From Psychrobacillus sp. FSL H8-0483 (GTDB lineage: Bacteria > Bacillota > Bacilli > Bacillales_A > Planococcaceae), in assembly GCF_038637725.1 (NCBI RefSeq), contig NZ_CP152052.1:3727001-3791000 (forward strand): a stretch of 64,000 nt of DNA. Direction: 5' to 3'. Positions 15,544 through 24,930 of this stretch are shown in pieces (position 1 is the first letter of the stretch; the number at the start of each line of letters is the position of its first letter). Under the pieces are notes generated by a model that ran no database searches, had not been told where the DNA came from, and saw only the letters and a program-made list of their open reading frames with translations. A program made the translations under genes and the position numbers.

Positions 15544-16071
15544 ATGACAAAATTTAATCTTGACGCTGCACATTCTAGTATCGACTTTTCTGTGAAACAC
15601 ATGATGGTTTCAAAAGTAAAAGGTTCTTTCACAAACTTTACCGCTGAACTAGAAGGTAACGCAGAAGACTTAAACGGGGCAACAATTAGCTTTGACATCG
15701 ATGTAAAATCTATTAATACAAACAACGAAGATCGTGACAACCACTTACGTTCTGGAGATTTCTTTGATGCAGAAAGCTTCCCAAGCATCAAATTTGTTGC
15801 TACAGACATCAAAAAAACAGATGATGGCGAATACGATGTAACTGGTGACATCACAATCAAAGACGTTACTAAATCAGTTACTTTCGAAGCTGAATACGGT
15901 GGTAAAGGTACAAACCCATGGGGCCAAGAAGTGGTAGCATTCTCTGCTGACACTAAAATCAACCGTAAAGACTTCGGTTTAGTTTGGAACCAAGCACTTG
16001 AAACTGGCGGTGTTCTTGTTGGTGAAGACATCAAAATCTCTGTTGAACTTGAATTAAACCCAGCTCAATAA
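15544..16071 (+). CDS. yceI: YceI-family protein (lipocalin-like, polyisoprenoid-binding fold)
   Basis: A 175-aa protein with the YceI beta-barrel pattern: FNLDAAHSSIDFSVKHMMVSKVKGSF, then DVKSINTNNEDRDNHLRSGDFFD and FVATDIKKTDDGEYDVTGDITIKD. It has no signal peptide, so this version is cytoplasmic. Family members bind long amphiphilic lipids such as isoprenoid quinones. That fits control by a quinone/thiol-sensing HxlR regulator encoded divergently. An excellent AGGAGG site precedes the ATG. Confidence 0.9.
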   Translation: MTKFNLDAAHSSIDFSVKHMMVSKVKGSFTNFTAELEGNAEDLNGATISFDIDVKSINTNNEDRDNHLRSGDFFDAESFPSIKFVATDIKKTDDGEYDVTGDITIKDVTKSVTFEAEYGGKGTNPWGQEVVAFSADTKINRKDFGLVWNQALETGGVLVGEDIKISVELELNPAQ

Positions 16072-16085
16072 TCAATATATTTCTG

Positions 16086-16116
16086 AAGCTACCCTAGATA
16101 CAGGGTAGCTTTTTTT
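16086..16116 (+). terminator. Terminator of yceI
   Basis: Perfect 10-bp stem AAGCTACCCT/AGGGTAGCTT followed by T7. Confidence 0.92.
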
Positions 16117-16263
16117 GCGTTTTAGAAAATGAATCAAATTCTTTTTAATAAGAAAACACTTACATTTCCAATTAAAATAATTAATTATTCAGAAATATAT
16201 TACATACTTCATATCCGTGTTATTATATTGACAATTCTTTATTGTCAGAAAGGAAAGATTATT

Positions 16264-17451
16264 ATGTCTCAAATGCTCGCTTTAGTTATCGTTATTGCTA
16301 TTTTATTCATCGGAGATCTTGTTTCTACTCGTACGAAGGCTTGGATTCCTTCTGTTTTTATATCCGCTATTCTTTTCCTTATTGGATACTGGACTTTCTT
16401 TCCACAAGATATTGTATCAACTGCAGGGGTTCCACCAGTTGTAGCTACAATGATGATTTACTTACTCATTACAAATATGGGTACATTGCTTTCTTTACAA
16501 CAATTAAAAGAACAATGGAAAACAATCCTAATTTCCCTTGCCGGAATTTTAGGAATTATCGCCGCTCTATTTGGAATTGGAACATTTTTATTTGGCGTTG
16601 AAACAGTGATTGTGGCTATACCACCTTTAGTTGGAGGAATTGTATCTGCCCTTATTATGTCGGAAGGTGCTGCTAATGCGGGGCTGACTACTCTATCTGT
16701 TTTTGCGATCGTGATTTATGTAATGCAAGGATTTGCTGGCTATCCATTAACATCTATTGCACTGAAAAAAGAAGGCAAAATGCTTCTTTCAAAGTTTCGC
16801 AAAGGGGAATTAGCTGCAACAGGACAAGCGTCCACTTCTTCTGATGAACCGGAAGAAGAGCTGAAAATGTTCCGTAAAATGCCTAAACAATACAATACGG
16901 AATACTTTAAATTTTTCCGTCTTGCTCTTGTAGGCTTCCTTGCTTATCTTGTTTCTACATTATTGGCACCAATCGTAACAGTTAGTCCTTATGTACTTTG
17001 TTTATTGTTTGGTATTATTGCGCAAAGCGTCGGCTTTTTGGAGCGCCATGTATTACAAAAAGCAAATGGCTTTGGACTATGTGTAATGGTTTTAATGCTA
17101 TTCGTATTTGATGGACTAAAAACTGCTACACCGTCTATGATCCTTGAAATTATTTATCCACTAATCGGAACAATTGTATTAGGGGTTATCGGAATGTATA
17201 TCTTCTCCTTCATCATTGGAAAGGTGCTAAAAGTAAGCAAAAATATGGCTTTCGCAATCTCTTTAACTGCATTATATGGCTTCCCAGCAGACTATATTAT
17301 TACAAATGAAGTGATTAACTCGTTAACGCAAGATGAAAAGGAACGAAAAGCATTGACGGAACATATGCTTGCTCCAATGCTTGTAGGTGGATTCATCAGC
17401 GTAACAATCGTTTCTGTTATTCTCGCAGGTATATTCGTAGGATTCTTATAA
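16264..17451 (+). CDS. Polytopic membrane protein, putative transporter next to amidohydrolases
   Basis: A 395-aa protein with about ten to twelve TM helices in two halves around a charged cytoplasmic loop (about 175-210, KFRKGELAATGQ...EEELKMF). It has Gly-rich TM segments such as PPLVGGIVSALIMSEGAANAG. The layout resembles the GltS-like ion-transporter superfamily, but I cannot name the family. The real start is the ATG at 16264 after GAAAGGA. It heads a set with a carbamoylase remnant and an M20 amidohydrolase. It therefore probably imports, or with less support exports, an N-acylated or ureido compound that these enzymes split. Confidence 0.7.
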   Translation: MSQMLALVIVIAILFIGDLVSTRTKAWIPSVFISAILFLIGYWTFFPQDIVSTAGVPPVVATMMIYLLITNMGTLLSLQQLKEQWKTILISLAGILGIIAALFGIGTFLFGVETVIVAIPPLVGGIVSALIMSEGAANAGLTTLSVFAIVIYVMQGFAGYPLTSIALKKEGKMLLSKFRKGELAATGQASTSSDEPEEELKMFRKMPKQYNTEYFKFFRLALVGFLAYLVSTLLAPIVTVSPYVLCLLFGIIAQSVGFLERHVLQKANGFGLCVMVLMLFVFDGLKTATPSMILEIIYPLIGTIVLGVIGMYIFSFIIGKVLKVSKNMAFAISLTALYGFPADYIITNEVINSLTQDEKERKALTEHMLAPMLVGGFISVTIVSVILAGIFVGFL

Positions 17452-17464
17452 GAATACAATACCG

Positions 17465-17592
17465 TTGATTTCCGTTACAGGCGGACGCTTTCCGCGGGCG
17501 GTCCGTGAGCCTCCTCGTCGCTTCGCTCCTGCGGGGTCTCACCTGGACGCGCTTTTCCCGTTGGAGTCGCCGCCCTCCACTTCAATCAACAG
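17465..17592 (+). repeat. GC-rich dispersed repeat, family A, copy 1
   Basis: Contains the family blocks GGCGGACGCTTTCCGCGGG, CCTCCTCGTCGC, CTCCTGCGGGGTCTCA and TTGGAGTCGCCGCC, ending in TTCAATCAA. It lies between the transporter and the carbamoylase remnant. Much GC-richer than the flanking genes, with no ORF. Confidence 0.85.
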
Positions 17593-17645
17593 AATGAGTG
17601 AAATTCAACAGTAAATTATAATCTAGCAATAATGGGAGTGATAGT

Positions 17646-17892
17646 ATGTATGCCAATCAACAAAGGATCGAACAGCATATTGAACTATTAAGTAGATTTA
17701 CAGCTACCCCTGGTGTCGGTGTAACAAGACTTACTTATTCGAAAGAAGATTTGGGTGCTCGGAATTACATCAAAGATCAGATGCTAGCTTAGTCATTGCC
17801 CCGAAGAATGGTCGGATCCAAGCCATCTCGTGAACGGTGCGAATATTTTGTTTCAAACAGTTTTACAATTAACGGAGGGAAATGAATCATGA
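17646..17892 (+). pseudogene. Internally deleted allantoate amidohydrolase/carbamoylase gene
   Basis: The 5' part encodes 48 residues starting MYANQQRIEQHIELLSRF and containing VTRLTYSKEDLGARNYIK, the N-terminus of M20-type hydantoinase/carbamoylase family amidases. A TAG follows at 17790. In another frame from about 17791 the sequence reads SHCPEEWSDPSHLVNGANIL and ends LTEGNES, the C-terminus of the same family. A normal gene is about 410 codons, so roughly 330 codons were lost with a frameshift. The old stop TGA still overlaps the next ATG (ATGA), a fossil of translational coupling. Confidence 0.88.
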
Positions 17893-19064
17893 TTAACCAA
17901 AAAATAAAAGAATCCATTACAACTAATAGTGAAGAGTTAACTGCTTTACGTCGTAAACTGCATAGTGAACCTGAGTTATCGTTTGAAGAATTCAAAACGA
18001 CTGCATTTATCTGTGAGTACCTAGACAATCTTGGCATTCCTTACCGTAAAACAGAGCCTACTGGAGTAATCGCTGAAATTCAAGCAGTTCCAGGCGGAAA
18101 AACAGTTGCACTACGAGCAGATATGGACGCACTTCCAATTCAACAACTTAACAAACATGTAGCATATGCTTCTAAATTTGAAGGAAAAATGCATGCTTGT
18201 GGACATGATGCACATACTTCTATGTTGTTAATAGCAGCGAAGGCTTTGAATGACATAAAAGATCAGCTTCCAGGAAATGTACGTTTCTTGTTCCAACCGG
18301 CGGAAGAAGCTGCTGCTGGAGCAAAAGCAATCGTTGCTCAAGGTGCGATGGACGGGGTAGATAATGTATTTGGTATTCATATTTGGTCACAAATGCCAAC
18401 AAATAAAGTCGCCTGCTCACCAGGACCATCTTTTGCTGCTGCCGATATTATCAAAGTGAAGTTCAAAGGTAAAGGTGGACATGCAGCGATGCCGGAAGCT
18501 TGTGTCGACGCTGCAATTGTTGCTTCTTCATTTGTTATGAATGTCCAAACGGTTGTCTCTAGAACAATTGACCCACAAAGCCCTGCTGTTCTTACTATCG
18601 GAAAAATGGTTGTCGGAACAAGATTTAATGTGATCGCTGAAAATGCGGAAGTCGAAGGAACAGTTCGTACATTCCATCCAGAAACGAGAGATCATATCGA
18701 GAAAAGCCTTACGCAGTATGCGGAAAGTGTTGCTGCAATTTATGGCGCTACTGCAGAAGTCGAATATATTCGTGGAACAGATACAGTAGTGAATGAGGAA
18801 GAAAGTGCAAAACTCGTTCAACAAGTTGCTGCTGAAGCATTTGGTCCAGAAGTGGTATTTGATGAAAAACCAACAATGGGTGCTGAAGACTTCTCTGCTT
18901 ACTTAACGAAAGCACCAGGCAGTTTTGCGCTTGTAGGAAGTGGGAATCCTGCAAAAGGTACAGAATGGGCTCATCATCATGGGAACTTCGATATTGACGA
19001 AGATGCTCTTGTTACTGGGGCAGAACTTTATGCGCAGTATGCTTGGGCTTATTTAAATAAATAA
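17889..19064 (+). CDS. M20-family amidohydrolase (N-acyl-amino acid/hippurate hydrolase type)
   Basis: A zinc-dependent amidohydrolase of 391 aa that would release amino acids from N-acyl or N-aromatic conjugates, in the cytoplasm. The metal-site motifs are ADMDALPIQQL, HACGHDAHTSMLL (His/Asp ligands), QPAEEAAAGAK (catalytic Glu pair) and the C-terminal MGAEDFSAYL. The start ATG overlaps the stop of the deleted carbamoylase by the ATGA arrangement and uses CGGAGGG. It probably still works with the upstream transporter although its partner hydrolase is gone. Substrate cannot be told from sequence. Confidence 0.9.
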   Translation: MINQKIKESITTNSEELTALRRKLHSEPELSFEEFKTTAFICEYLDNLGIPYRKTEPTGVIAEIQAVPGGKTVALRADMDALPIQQLNKHVAYASKFEGKMHACGHDAHTSMLLIAAKALNDIKDQLPGNVRFLFQPAEEAAAGAKAIVAQGAMDGVDNVFGIHIWSQMPTNKVACSPGPSFAAADIIKVKFKGKGGHAAMPEACVDAAIVASSFVMNVQTVVSRTIDPQSPAVLTIGKMVVGTRFNVIAENAEVEGTVRTFHPETRDHIEKSLTQYAESVAAIYGATAEVEYIRGTDTVVNEEESAKLVQQVAAEAFGPEVVFDEKPTMGAEDFSAYLTKAPGSFALVGSGNPAKGTEWAHHHGNFDIDEDALVTGAELYAQYAWAYLNK

Positions 19065-19076
19065 TTTGCTTTAGGG

Positions 19077-19121
19077 GCTATCGCATTGTAGGTAAATCAC
19101 CTTCGATGAGATAGCTTTTTT
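19077..19121 (+). terminator. Terminator of the amidohydrolase operon
   Basis: Stem GCTATCGCAT/ATGAGATAGC (one mismatch) with a 19-nt loop and T7. Confidence 0.75.
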
Positions 19122-19233
19122 TACTATTGCTTTTCCAATTAATTCTTTCTGTTTTTTCCGATTAGTTTAGTTTTTCGAAACTATTTTATGTTACTTTCGT
19201 ATATACTAAGTGAAATAGGATGGAGGGAAATTA

Positions 19234-19530
19234 ATGGAAGATTTGATTGTACTAGGGATTGGATTTGTAGCGGTTGTAATGATTTTTTCTATACCACTTA
19301 CTGCAATATGGACAACGCATTTAAGAAAGTCACAAAAAGCACGAGCACAAATTGTAAAGGATGAAATAGAGTTAGAAAAACTCAAATACGATAATTTTTT
19401 ACTAGAAACAGAAAAGATGCGCATCGAACTCCAGCAAAAACAAACAAGCTTACTGGAGACAAGCTCGGACCCAATAATTTTAGACTTACAAAAGCGTGCG
19501 CAAGCTGAAACAAAAACTATATCTTTTTAA
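19234..19530 (+). CDS. Single-TM protein with a coiled-coil tail, 98 aa
   Basis: One N-terminal TM helix (about 5-27, LGIGFVAVVMIFSIPLTAIW) is followed by a basic segment and a long heptad-like coiled coil (KDEIELEKLKYDNFLLETEKMR). No family recognised. It has a GGATGGAGGG site, a terminator behind it, and no operon partner. The topology suggests a cytoplasmic-facing membrane anchor or scaffold; this is only inference. Confidence 0.7.
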   Translation: MEDLIVLGIGFVAVVMIFSIPLTAIWTTHLRKSQKARAQIVKDEIELEKLKYDNFLLETEKMRIELQQKQTSLLETSSDPIILDLQKRAQAETKTISF

Positions 19531-19532
19531 AC

Positions 19533-19568
19533 AATCGTGCAGAGTTTATTCCGCACGATTTGTTTTTT
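19533..19568 (+). terminator. Terminator of the coiled-coil protein
   Basis: Stem AATCGTGC/GCACGATT with a 12-nt loop, then TGTTTTTT. Confidence 0.85.
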
Positions 19569-19589
19569 GAGAATAATATTCGGAGTGGG

Positions 19590-19652
19590 TCTCGTATGGA
19601 GATGGATTGCTCTCGTAACAACAGATTCAGATTGTAATTCCTCTTCACAGTC
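19590..19652. repeat. Short 21-nt-period array (two clear units)
   Basis: TCTCGTA recurs at 19590 and 19611, exactly 21 nt apart, and a weak third unit follows. The core matches the TGCTCTCGTAA core of the larger array at 52842-52925. Confidence 0.6.
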
Positions 19653-19714
19653 GCCATTTTCCTATTATATCCATTACAATAGAAATAACTTACATAACAA
19701 AATGGGAGTTTACT

Positions 19715-21436
19715 ATGCAAACATCTACCAAAGGATTTTTCCAATTACTCAAGAGTCTTCGCTGGCCAGTCAAAATTACTATATTTGCCGTTGTTCTTTC
19801 TCTCTTAAGCACTGTTATCGGGTTAATTGTACCTCTCGTGACAAAAGACTTAGTTGATACACTTACATCTGCTGCTTTTAATTGGAAAATGATTATCGTC
19901 TTACTCGCAGTATTTCTATTACAGGCTATTTTCGGTGGATTTTCCTATTATTTATTGTCCTATATAGGTGAACATATTGTTGCAGATTTACGTAAGAAGC
20001 TTTGGAGTAAAGTACTTCATCTACCTGTCCCCTACTATGATCAAAATGAAAGCGGCGAAACAATGAGCCGCATTACACAAGACACTACGACGTTAAAATC
20101 ACTCATTACAGACCATTTAGTAAATTTTGTTTCCGGAATAATTACGATCATTGGGTCCGTCATGATATTATTTTTTATTGATTGGAAAATGACGTTGATC
20201 ATGCTTATAAGCGTTCCACTTAGTGTAGCGATTATGATTCCACTCGGCACAATGATGCATAAGGTATCGAAATCGACACAAAAAGAAATGGCTTCTTTTT
20301 CAGGGCTTCTTGGACGAGTGTTATCTGAAATTCGTCTAGTTAAATCTTACCGAGCAGAGAAAACAGAAACTGCTAGCGGAAATGAAGCTATCCAAAACTT
20401 GTATCGTTTTGGATTGAAGGAAGCGAAAATACAAGCTTTCATCTCCCCTTTCATGACACTTATCATGATGACGATTTTAGTTGTCATTTTGGGCTATGGT
20501 GGATTACAAGTATCCAAAGGAATCTTGTCCGCCGGTGATTTAGTTGCGATCATTTTTTATTTAGTGCAAATTATTGTTCCTTTTGCCCAAATGGCCACGT
20601 TTTTTACCTCTTTCCAAAAAGCCGTGGGTGCTACGGAAAGAATTCAAGAAATATTTTATATGGAGAGTGAAGCAGTTGAGCTAGAAGCAAAACAACCATT
20701 AGCGGATGGTGTAGTGGCTTTTGAAGATGTTCACTTTTCGTATGGTCCTGATAAACAAGTAATTGATGGGATTTCATTTGAAGCTCGGCCAGGAACTGTC
20801 ACCGCATTTGTCGGCCCAAGCGGTGGTGGGAAAACAACCATTTTTTCTTTGCTGGAACGGTTTTATGAGCCAGATTCAGGAACAATTTTGTTTAATCAAA
20901 CACCTATCACCGATCTATCATTACGTGCATGGCGTTCTAAAATTGGCTACGTTTCACAGGAGAGCCCTTTAATGAGCGGTACCATTTTATCAAATATGAC
21001 ATACGGAATGTCAGACATTCCTCCAATGGAGAAAATCATTGAAGCAGCTGAAGCAGCAAATGCTGAGGCGTTTATCGAAGAACTCCCTGACAAATACGAT
21101 ACGCTTGTTGGAGAACGTGGCATCAAACTATCTGGTGGTCAGCGCCAACGAATTGCCATAGCTCGAGCACTTTTGCATAATCCAAAAATATTATTATTGG
21201 ACGAAGCTACCTCCAACTTAGACAGTGGCTCGGAGACTTCCGTGCAAGAAGCCTTAGAACGGCTTATGAAAGGCCGCACAACGTTAATTATTGCGCATAG
21301 GCTCGCAACGATTGTTCATGCCAACCGAATATTTTTCCTTGAGCAAGGTAAAATCACAGGAGCCGGCACACATGAAGAACTTATTACACATCACGAGCTT
21401 TATAAAGAATTCACACAGGGGCAAGGGTTGTCTTGA
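19715..21436 (+). CDS. ABC multidrug-type exporter (half-transporter, BmrA-like)
   Basis: A 573-aa fused permease/ATPase that would work as a homodimer in the cytoplasmic membrane. Six TM helices occupy about 15-300. The nucleotide-binding domain (about 330-570) has Walker A GPSGGGKTT, the Q-loop in VSQESPL, signature LSGGQRQRIAIARAL, Walker B ILLLDEATSNLD and the H-loop IAHRL. A GGGAG site precedes the ATG. The closest named relative is probably BmrA (YvcC), a drug exporter, but the substrate is not shown here. Monocistronic. Confidence 0.9.
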   Translation: MQTSTKGFFQLLKSLRWPVKITIFAVVLSLLSTVIGLIVPLVTKDLVDTLTSAAFNWKMIIVLLAVFLLQAIFGGFSYYLLSYIGEHIVADLRKKLWSKVLHLPVPYYDQNESGETMSRITQDTTTLKSLITDHLVNFVSGIITIIGSVMILFFIDWKMTLIMLISVPLSVAIMIPLGTMMHKVSKSTQKEMASFSGLLGRVLSEIRLVKSYRAEKTETASGNEAIQNLYRFGLKEAKIQAFISPFMTLIMMTILVVILGYGGLQVSKGILSAGDLVAIIFYLVQIIVPFAQMATFFTSFQKAVGATERIQEIFYMESEAVELEAKQPLADGVVAFEDVHFSYGPDKQVIDGISFEARPGTVTAFVGPSGGGKTTIFSLLERFYEPDSGTILFNQTPITDLSLRAWRSKIGYVSQESPLMSGTILSNMTYGMSDIPPMEKIIEAAEAANAEAFIEELPDKYDTLVGERGIKLSGGQRQRIAIARALLHNPKILLLDEATSNLDSGSETSVQEALERLMKGRTTLIIAHRLATIVHANRIFFLEQGKITGAGTHEELITHHELYKEFTQGQGLS

Positions 21437-21445
21437 ATGAATTGA

Positions 21446-21493
21446 AAACACCTCTCACTGACGTATAAAGTAACGACATGGAGAGGTGTTTAT
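21446..21493. terminator. Terminator between exporter and yitT-type gene
   Basis: Perfect 10-bp stem AACACCTCTC/GAGAGGTGTT with a 24-nt loop. It serves the plus-strand exporter and perhaps the convergent gene. Confidence 0.8.
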
Positions 21494-21515
21494 TTCATGC
21501 TTGTCCAATAGCGTA

Positions 21516-22388
21516 TTATTTTACTTCCTTTTCATCAAATCTTGCTTTTGAAAATCCTCGTCCAAGTATTTCAGATGCATTTAAGAAAATGACAAAAGAA
21601 GCAGGCTCTTTTTCTAATAAAAGCTTCTTGAAGTACACAGCTTCAGATTGTTCCACTACACATAAAATCATAGTTTTTTCTTGATTGGAATAACCACCAA
21701 GCGTCTTAATCTTCGTCAAGCCCCTATTTATCTCATGCTTAATAATGGATTGGATTTCTTCTTCTTTATCGGTAATAATCAGCACTAATTTCGTAGGTGA
21801 TGTTTGTAGTTGAACAAAATCGATTACTTTACTTGTTACATAGATGGAAATCATCGCATACAGTGCTAACTCAAAGTCAAATACTAGAGCTGACGTGATT
21901 ACTACTAGCCCGTCTACAAGCAGTTGTGAAAAGCCACTCGAAATCCCAGTGAATTTCTTTAGTATTTGAGCGATTAAAGCAGTGCCTCCTGTTGACCCAT
22001 TTCCTCGATAAACAATTCCAAGACCTACTCCTAACATAATTCCTCCATAAATAGCACTTAATAAAGGATTATCAATAGGTAGATGGATACCGGTTGTTAA
22101 CCAAATAACCAATGGAACAAACGTTGTGCCGACAAGTGTTTTCCAGCTAAAATCTTTCCCAACTATTAGAACTCCTAAGATAAGCAAAGGAATATTAATC
22201 AGCCATTGTACATATGCAGGGTTAAATTGAAAAAGCTCGTATAAAATGGTGCTTATCCCTGAAACTCCTCCAGCTGCAAGTCTAGCTGGCAAAAGAAACA
22301 TATTGTATGCAAGCCCGACAAGTGCTGCTCCCAACATGATTTGCATATATTCAATGATTACTTTTTTTTTTTGATTTTTCTTGATCAT
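21516..22388 (-). CDS. YitT-family membrane protein
   Basis: A 290-aa protein of the YitT family (several paralogues in B. subtilis, including YitT, YpjC and YqfU). Five to six TM helices lie in the first 185 residues, with LPARLAAGGVSGISTIL and YRGNGSTGGTALIAQIL. A C-terminal soluble DUF2179 domain follows (about 220-280) with SNQEKTMILCVVEQSE. Function is not established, though such proteins are widespread in Bacillales. It is a single-gene unit divergent from 22563. The start ATG lies 8 bases before a poly-lysine head (MIKKNQKKK). Confidence 0.87.
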   Translation of the reverse strand: MIKKNQKKKVIIEYMQIMLGAALVGLAYNMFLLPARLAAGGVSGISTILYELFQFNPAYVQWLINIPLLILGVLIVGKDFSWKTLVGTTFVPLVIWLTTGIHLPIDNPLLSAIYGGIMLGVGLGIVYRGNGSTGGTALIAQILKKFTGISSGFSQLLVDGLVVITSALVFDFELALYAMISIYVTSKVIDFVQLQTSPTKLVLIITDKEEEIQSIIKHEINRGLTKIKTLGGYSNQEKTMILCVVEQSEAVYFKKLLLEKEPASFVIFLNASEILGRGFSKARFDEKEVK

Positions 22389-22562
22389 GTAACTTATACT
22401 CCCTCTTTGGTCTTAATCCTTACTCATTCTAACAAAAAAGTGGACGTAATAACATAGTATTTGCATCTACAGCCATTTCCATCAAATGATATTATGACAC
22501 TAAAAGAATCGGGAAATACAAAGCGCTTATCAAACTACAATAACAAATAGGAGGTAATGTAT

Positions 22563-22877
22563 ATGAAAAGAAAAATGAAAGTATTTAATGTGACATTAGC
22601 TTTCGGTACGATAGCTTTAATTTCGATTATTTGTAATATAGTTTGGATTGAATATGCAAATCTACTACTCAGGTTAAATCCCATTTTAGAAATGCTATTT
22701 GGGAATAGATTCGACTTCATGGTCGACAACGGTTTGCAACGTCAAGAAACAGGTAGTTTTATCGAACATTACAATGAATGGGCATATTGTATTCATTTTG
22801 TGAGTTATGTATTAGTTGGAAGCATAATAGACTTAGTTAAAAATAAGTTTTCTTTCAGAAAAGTTTGGAATATATAA
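22563..22877 (+). CDS. Two-TM membrane protein of unknown family, 104 aa
   Basis: Two hydrophobic helices (about 8-30 and 75-95) flank a polar extracytoplasmic stretch (FGNRFDFMVDNGLQRQETG). I do not recognise the family. The ATG at 22563 is eight bases after AGGAGG; an ATG two codons earlier is too close to it. A terminator follows. Function unknown. Confidence 0.7.
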   Translation: MKRKMKVFNVTLAFGTIALISIICNIVWIEYANLLLRLNPILEMLFGNRFDFMVDNGLQRQETGSFIEHYNEWAYCIHFVSYVLVGSIIDLVKNKFSFRKVWNI

Positions 22878-22878
22878 A

Positions 22879-22917
22879 CCGCCCCTAATTATTCTACTTA
22901 CTAGGAGCGGCTTTTTT
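22879..22917 (+). terminator. Terminator after the two-TM protein
   Basis: Stem CCGCCCCTA/TAGGAGCGG with one mismatch, then T7. Confidence 0.75.
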
Positions 22918-22965
22918 ATACGCATAGAATCGTAAAGTAACTTTGTTATGTCACTGTACTACGCT

Positions 22966-24930
22966 TTAATATTTAAATTGACTTATAAGATTTTTTAACT
23001 CATCTGCCATATGTGAAAGTGCTTGAGCAGATGCATTAATCTCTTCCATAGAGGCTAATTGCTCCTCTGTAGACGCTGCAACTTCTTCAGATGTAGCGGC
23101 ATTTCCTTTAGCTGAAAAGGCCAAATCCTCTGTACTTGCTGTGATCTCTTGCACACTAGCCGACATCTGTTCTGATGTGGCAGAAACTTCCTCCATTTGA
23201 GGAGTAATTTCTTTCATACTTGTCATAATCACATTAAACTTGGCGATCGCTTCATCTGATACTTGTAAGCCGTTAAGTACATCCTCTGTAACTTTAGCCA
23301 TAATGAGCACAGATTGCTCTGTATCCGCTTGAATTCCATGAATTAGGTCAAAAATTTGTTTGGCTGATTGTTGCGATTGCTCTGCCAGTTTTCGTACTTC
23401 ATCAGCTACAACAGCAAAACCTTTCCCATGTTCTCCAGCTCTTGCCGCCTCGATTGCAGCATTTAGAGAGAGTAAATTCGTTTGCTCAGCAATGCCTGTA
23501 ATGACATCTAAAATAGACGTTATTTGTTGCGAACGTTCATGTAACGTTTGGATTTTCGTGTTAGATTCTGTAACAGACATGTGTATAGAATTCATTTGAT
23601 CTTTTGTATCCTGTACTGCTTTCCCACCCTCTACTGCTTGCTTAGTAGCATGCTGGGAGAGATCGGTTACAGTGGAAGAACTTTCTGCAATATGAAGAAT
23701 TGCTTTTGAAAGGTCATTTAACGCTTCTGCATTCTTGTCCGCATTAATTGTTTGAGTGTCTGCACTACTAGAAACTTCTTGTATTGCAATAGCCACCTGC
23801 TCGGTTGCCATACTAGTTTGATCCGCATTTGCAGTTAACTCTTCTGCTGAAGAAGCAACTTGTTCTGCATTTATTTCTACTTTGTGAATAAGTGTTCGAA
23901 GACTATCCTGCATGTCATTGAACGCTTGCCCCAATTGCCCAATCTCATCGTTAGATGTAATCACCACTTTTTCAGTTAAATCGCCTTTACTAATCGTAAC
24001 CGCGCTTTCTTTTAAATTATGAATCGGTTTAGTAATCCCTTTTATGACAAAATGAACTGCTATAGCGCTAACTACAATAGCAATAGCTAAGACAATTAAA
24101 GTGGTAAATAAAATTGGCTCGGCAGCTTTATCTATTTCCTCCGAAAAGATTGTTCCTGTAATCTTCCAGCCCGTTAATTTATTCGTTGTAAAAAATAATA
24201 TTCGTTTATCACCCATATATTCATAATCATAAGTACCAGTTTCTTTCTCGTACATTTTATCAATGAAACTCTCTTTCACTTCCTCTCCACCTTTTAAAGT
24301 AGGATGTGAAATAACCTTTTTGTTTTCATCGAAAAGAGAGGGGTATCCATCCACGCCAATACTAATAGACTCTGATACTTTTTGTAAGTCTGTCAACTTA
24401 ATATCTACTGCTACAACTCCAGAACGATCCTTTAACTGCTTGGAAACGGTAACAACCATTTCTTCCGTTCCTTGATCTATATATGGCTCTGTTATAAAGG
24501 CCTCCCCTTGAAGCTCAACAGCTCCTTTATACCAATTTCTTTCTTGAGGATCATAGTTTGGGGTTACTGGTAATTTCGGTTCCTGAATAAATTCACCGTT
24601 CGTTGTTCCAACATAAATACTCAATACATGTGGATGTAACTTCATGTATTGAGTAAAAGATGACTTTAGAGACGCTTCACCTTGTCCATACATCGAAGAA
24701 TTAATCCTCTCACTAAAAACACCCATATCGTTAATTTTTTCACTGATGGTTTTGTCTATGATTGCATTTAATCCTTTAACACTCTCGTTGGCACTAAAAA
24801 GAATTTCCTTCTCTATTGAATCTCTAGCTGATGAATATGACAATGCCCCAACTAAAACCACTGGGATTAGCAATATGAGTGCAAATGAAATATACAACTT
24901 CCTTTTTAAACTTCCAAATAAAATTTTCAT
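22966..24930 (-). CDS. Methyl-accepting chemotaxis protein
   Basis: A transmembrane chemoreceptor of 654 aa. It has TM1 at about 10-30 and an extracellular dCache-type sensor at about 35-275, with the ligand-pocket pattern [16 protein letters not shown]2 lies at 280-300, a HAMP linker at 300-355, and a long signalling coiled coil follows. The highly conserved hairpin tip [24 protein letters not shown] is intact. It resembles B. subtilis McpA/TlpA receptors; dCache receptors usually sense amino or organic acids. A SigD-type motility promoter lies upstream. Confidence 0.93.
   Translation of the reverse strand: MKILFGSLKRKLYISFALILLIPVVLVGALSYSSARDSIEKEILFSANESVKGLNAIIDKTISEKINDMGVFSERINSSMYGQGEASLKSSFTQYMKLHPHVLSIYVGTTNGEFIQEPKLPVTPNYDPQERNWYKGAVELQGEAFITEPYIDQGTEEMVVTVSKQLKDRSGVVAVDIKLTDLQKVSESISIGVDGYPSLFDENKKVISHPTLKGGEEVKESFIDKMYEKETGTYDYEYMGDKRILFFTTNKLTGWKITGTIFSEEIDKAAEPILFTTLIVLAIAIVVSAIAVHFVIKGITKPIHNLKESAVTISKGDLTEKVVITSNDEIGQLGQAFNDMQDSLRTLIHKVEINAEQVASSAEELTANADQTSMATEQVAIAIQEVSSSADTQTINADKNAEALNDLSKAILHIAESSSTVTDLSQHATKQAVEGGKAVQDTKDQMNSIHMSVTESNTKIQTLHERSQQITSILDVITGIAEQTNLLSLNAAIEAARAGEHGKGFAVVADEVRKLAEQSQQSAKQIFDLIHGIQADTEQSVLIMAKVTEDVLNGLQVSDEAIAKFNVIMTSMKEITPQMEEVSATSEQMSASVQEITASTEDLAFSAKGNAATSEEVAASTEEQLASMEEINASAQALSHMADELKNLISQFKY

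Noticed and set aside
15525-16034. A 169-codon open frame on the minus strand inside yceI
   Set aside because: It is the antisense shadow of a clear YceI gene, has Ser/Thr-rich low-complexity content and no ribosome binding site.
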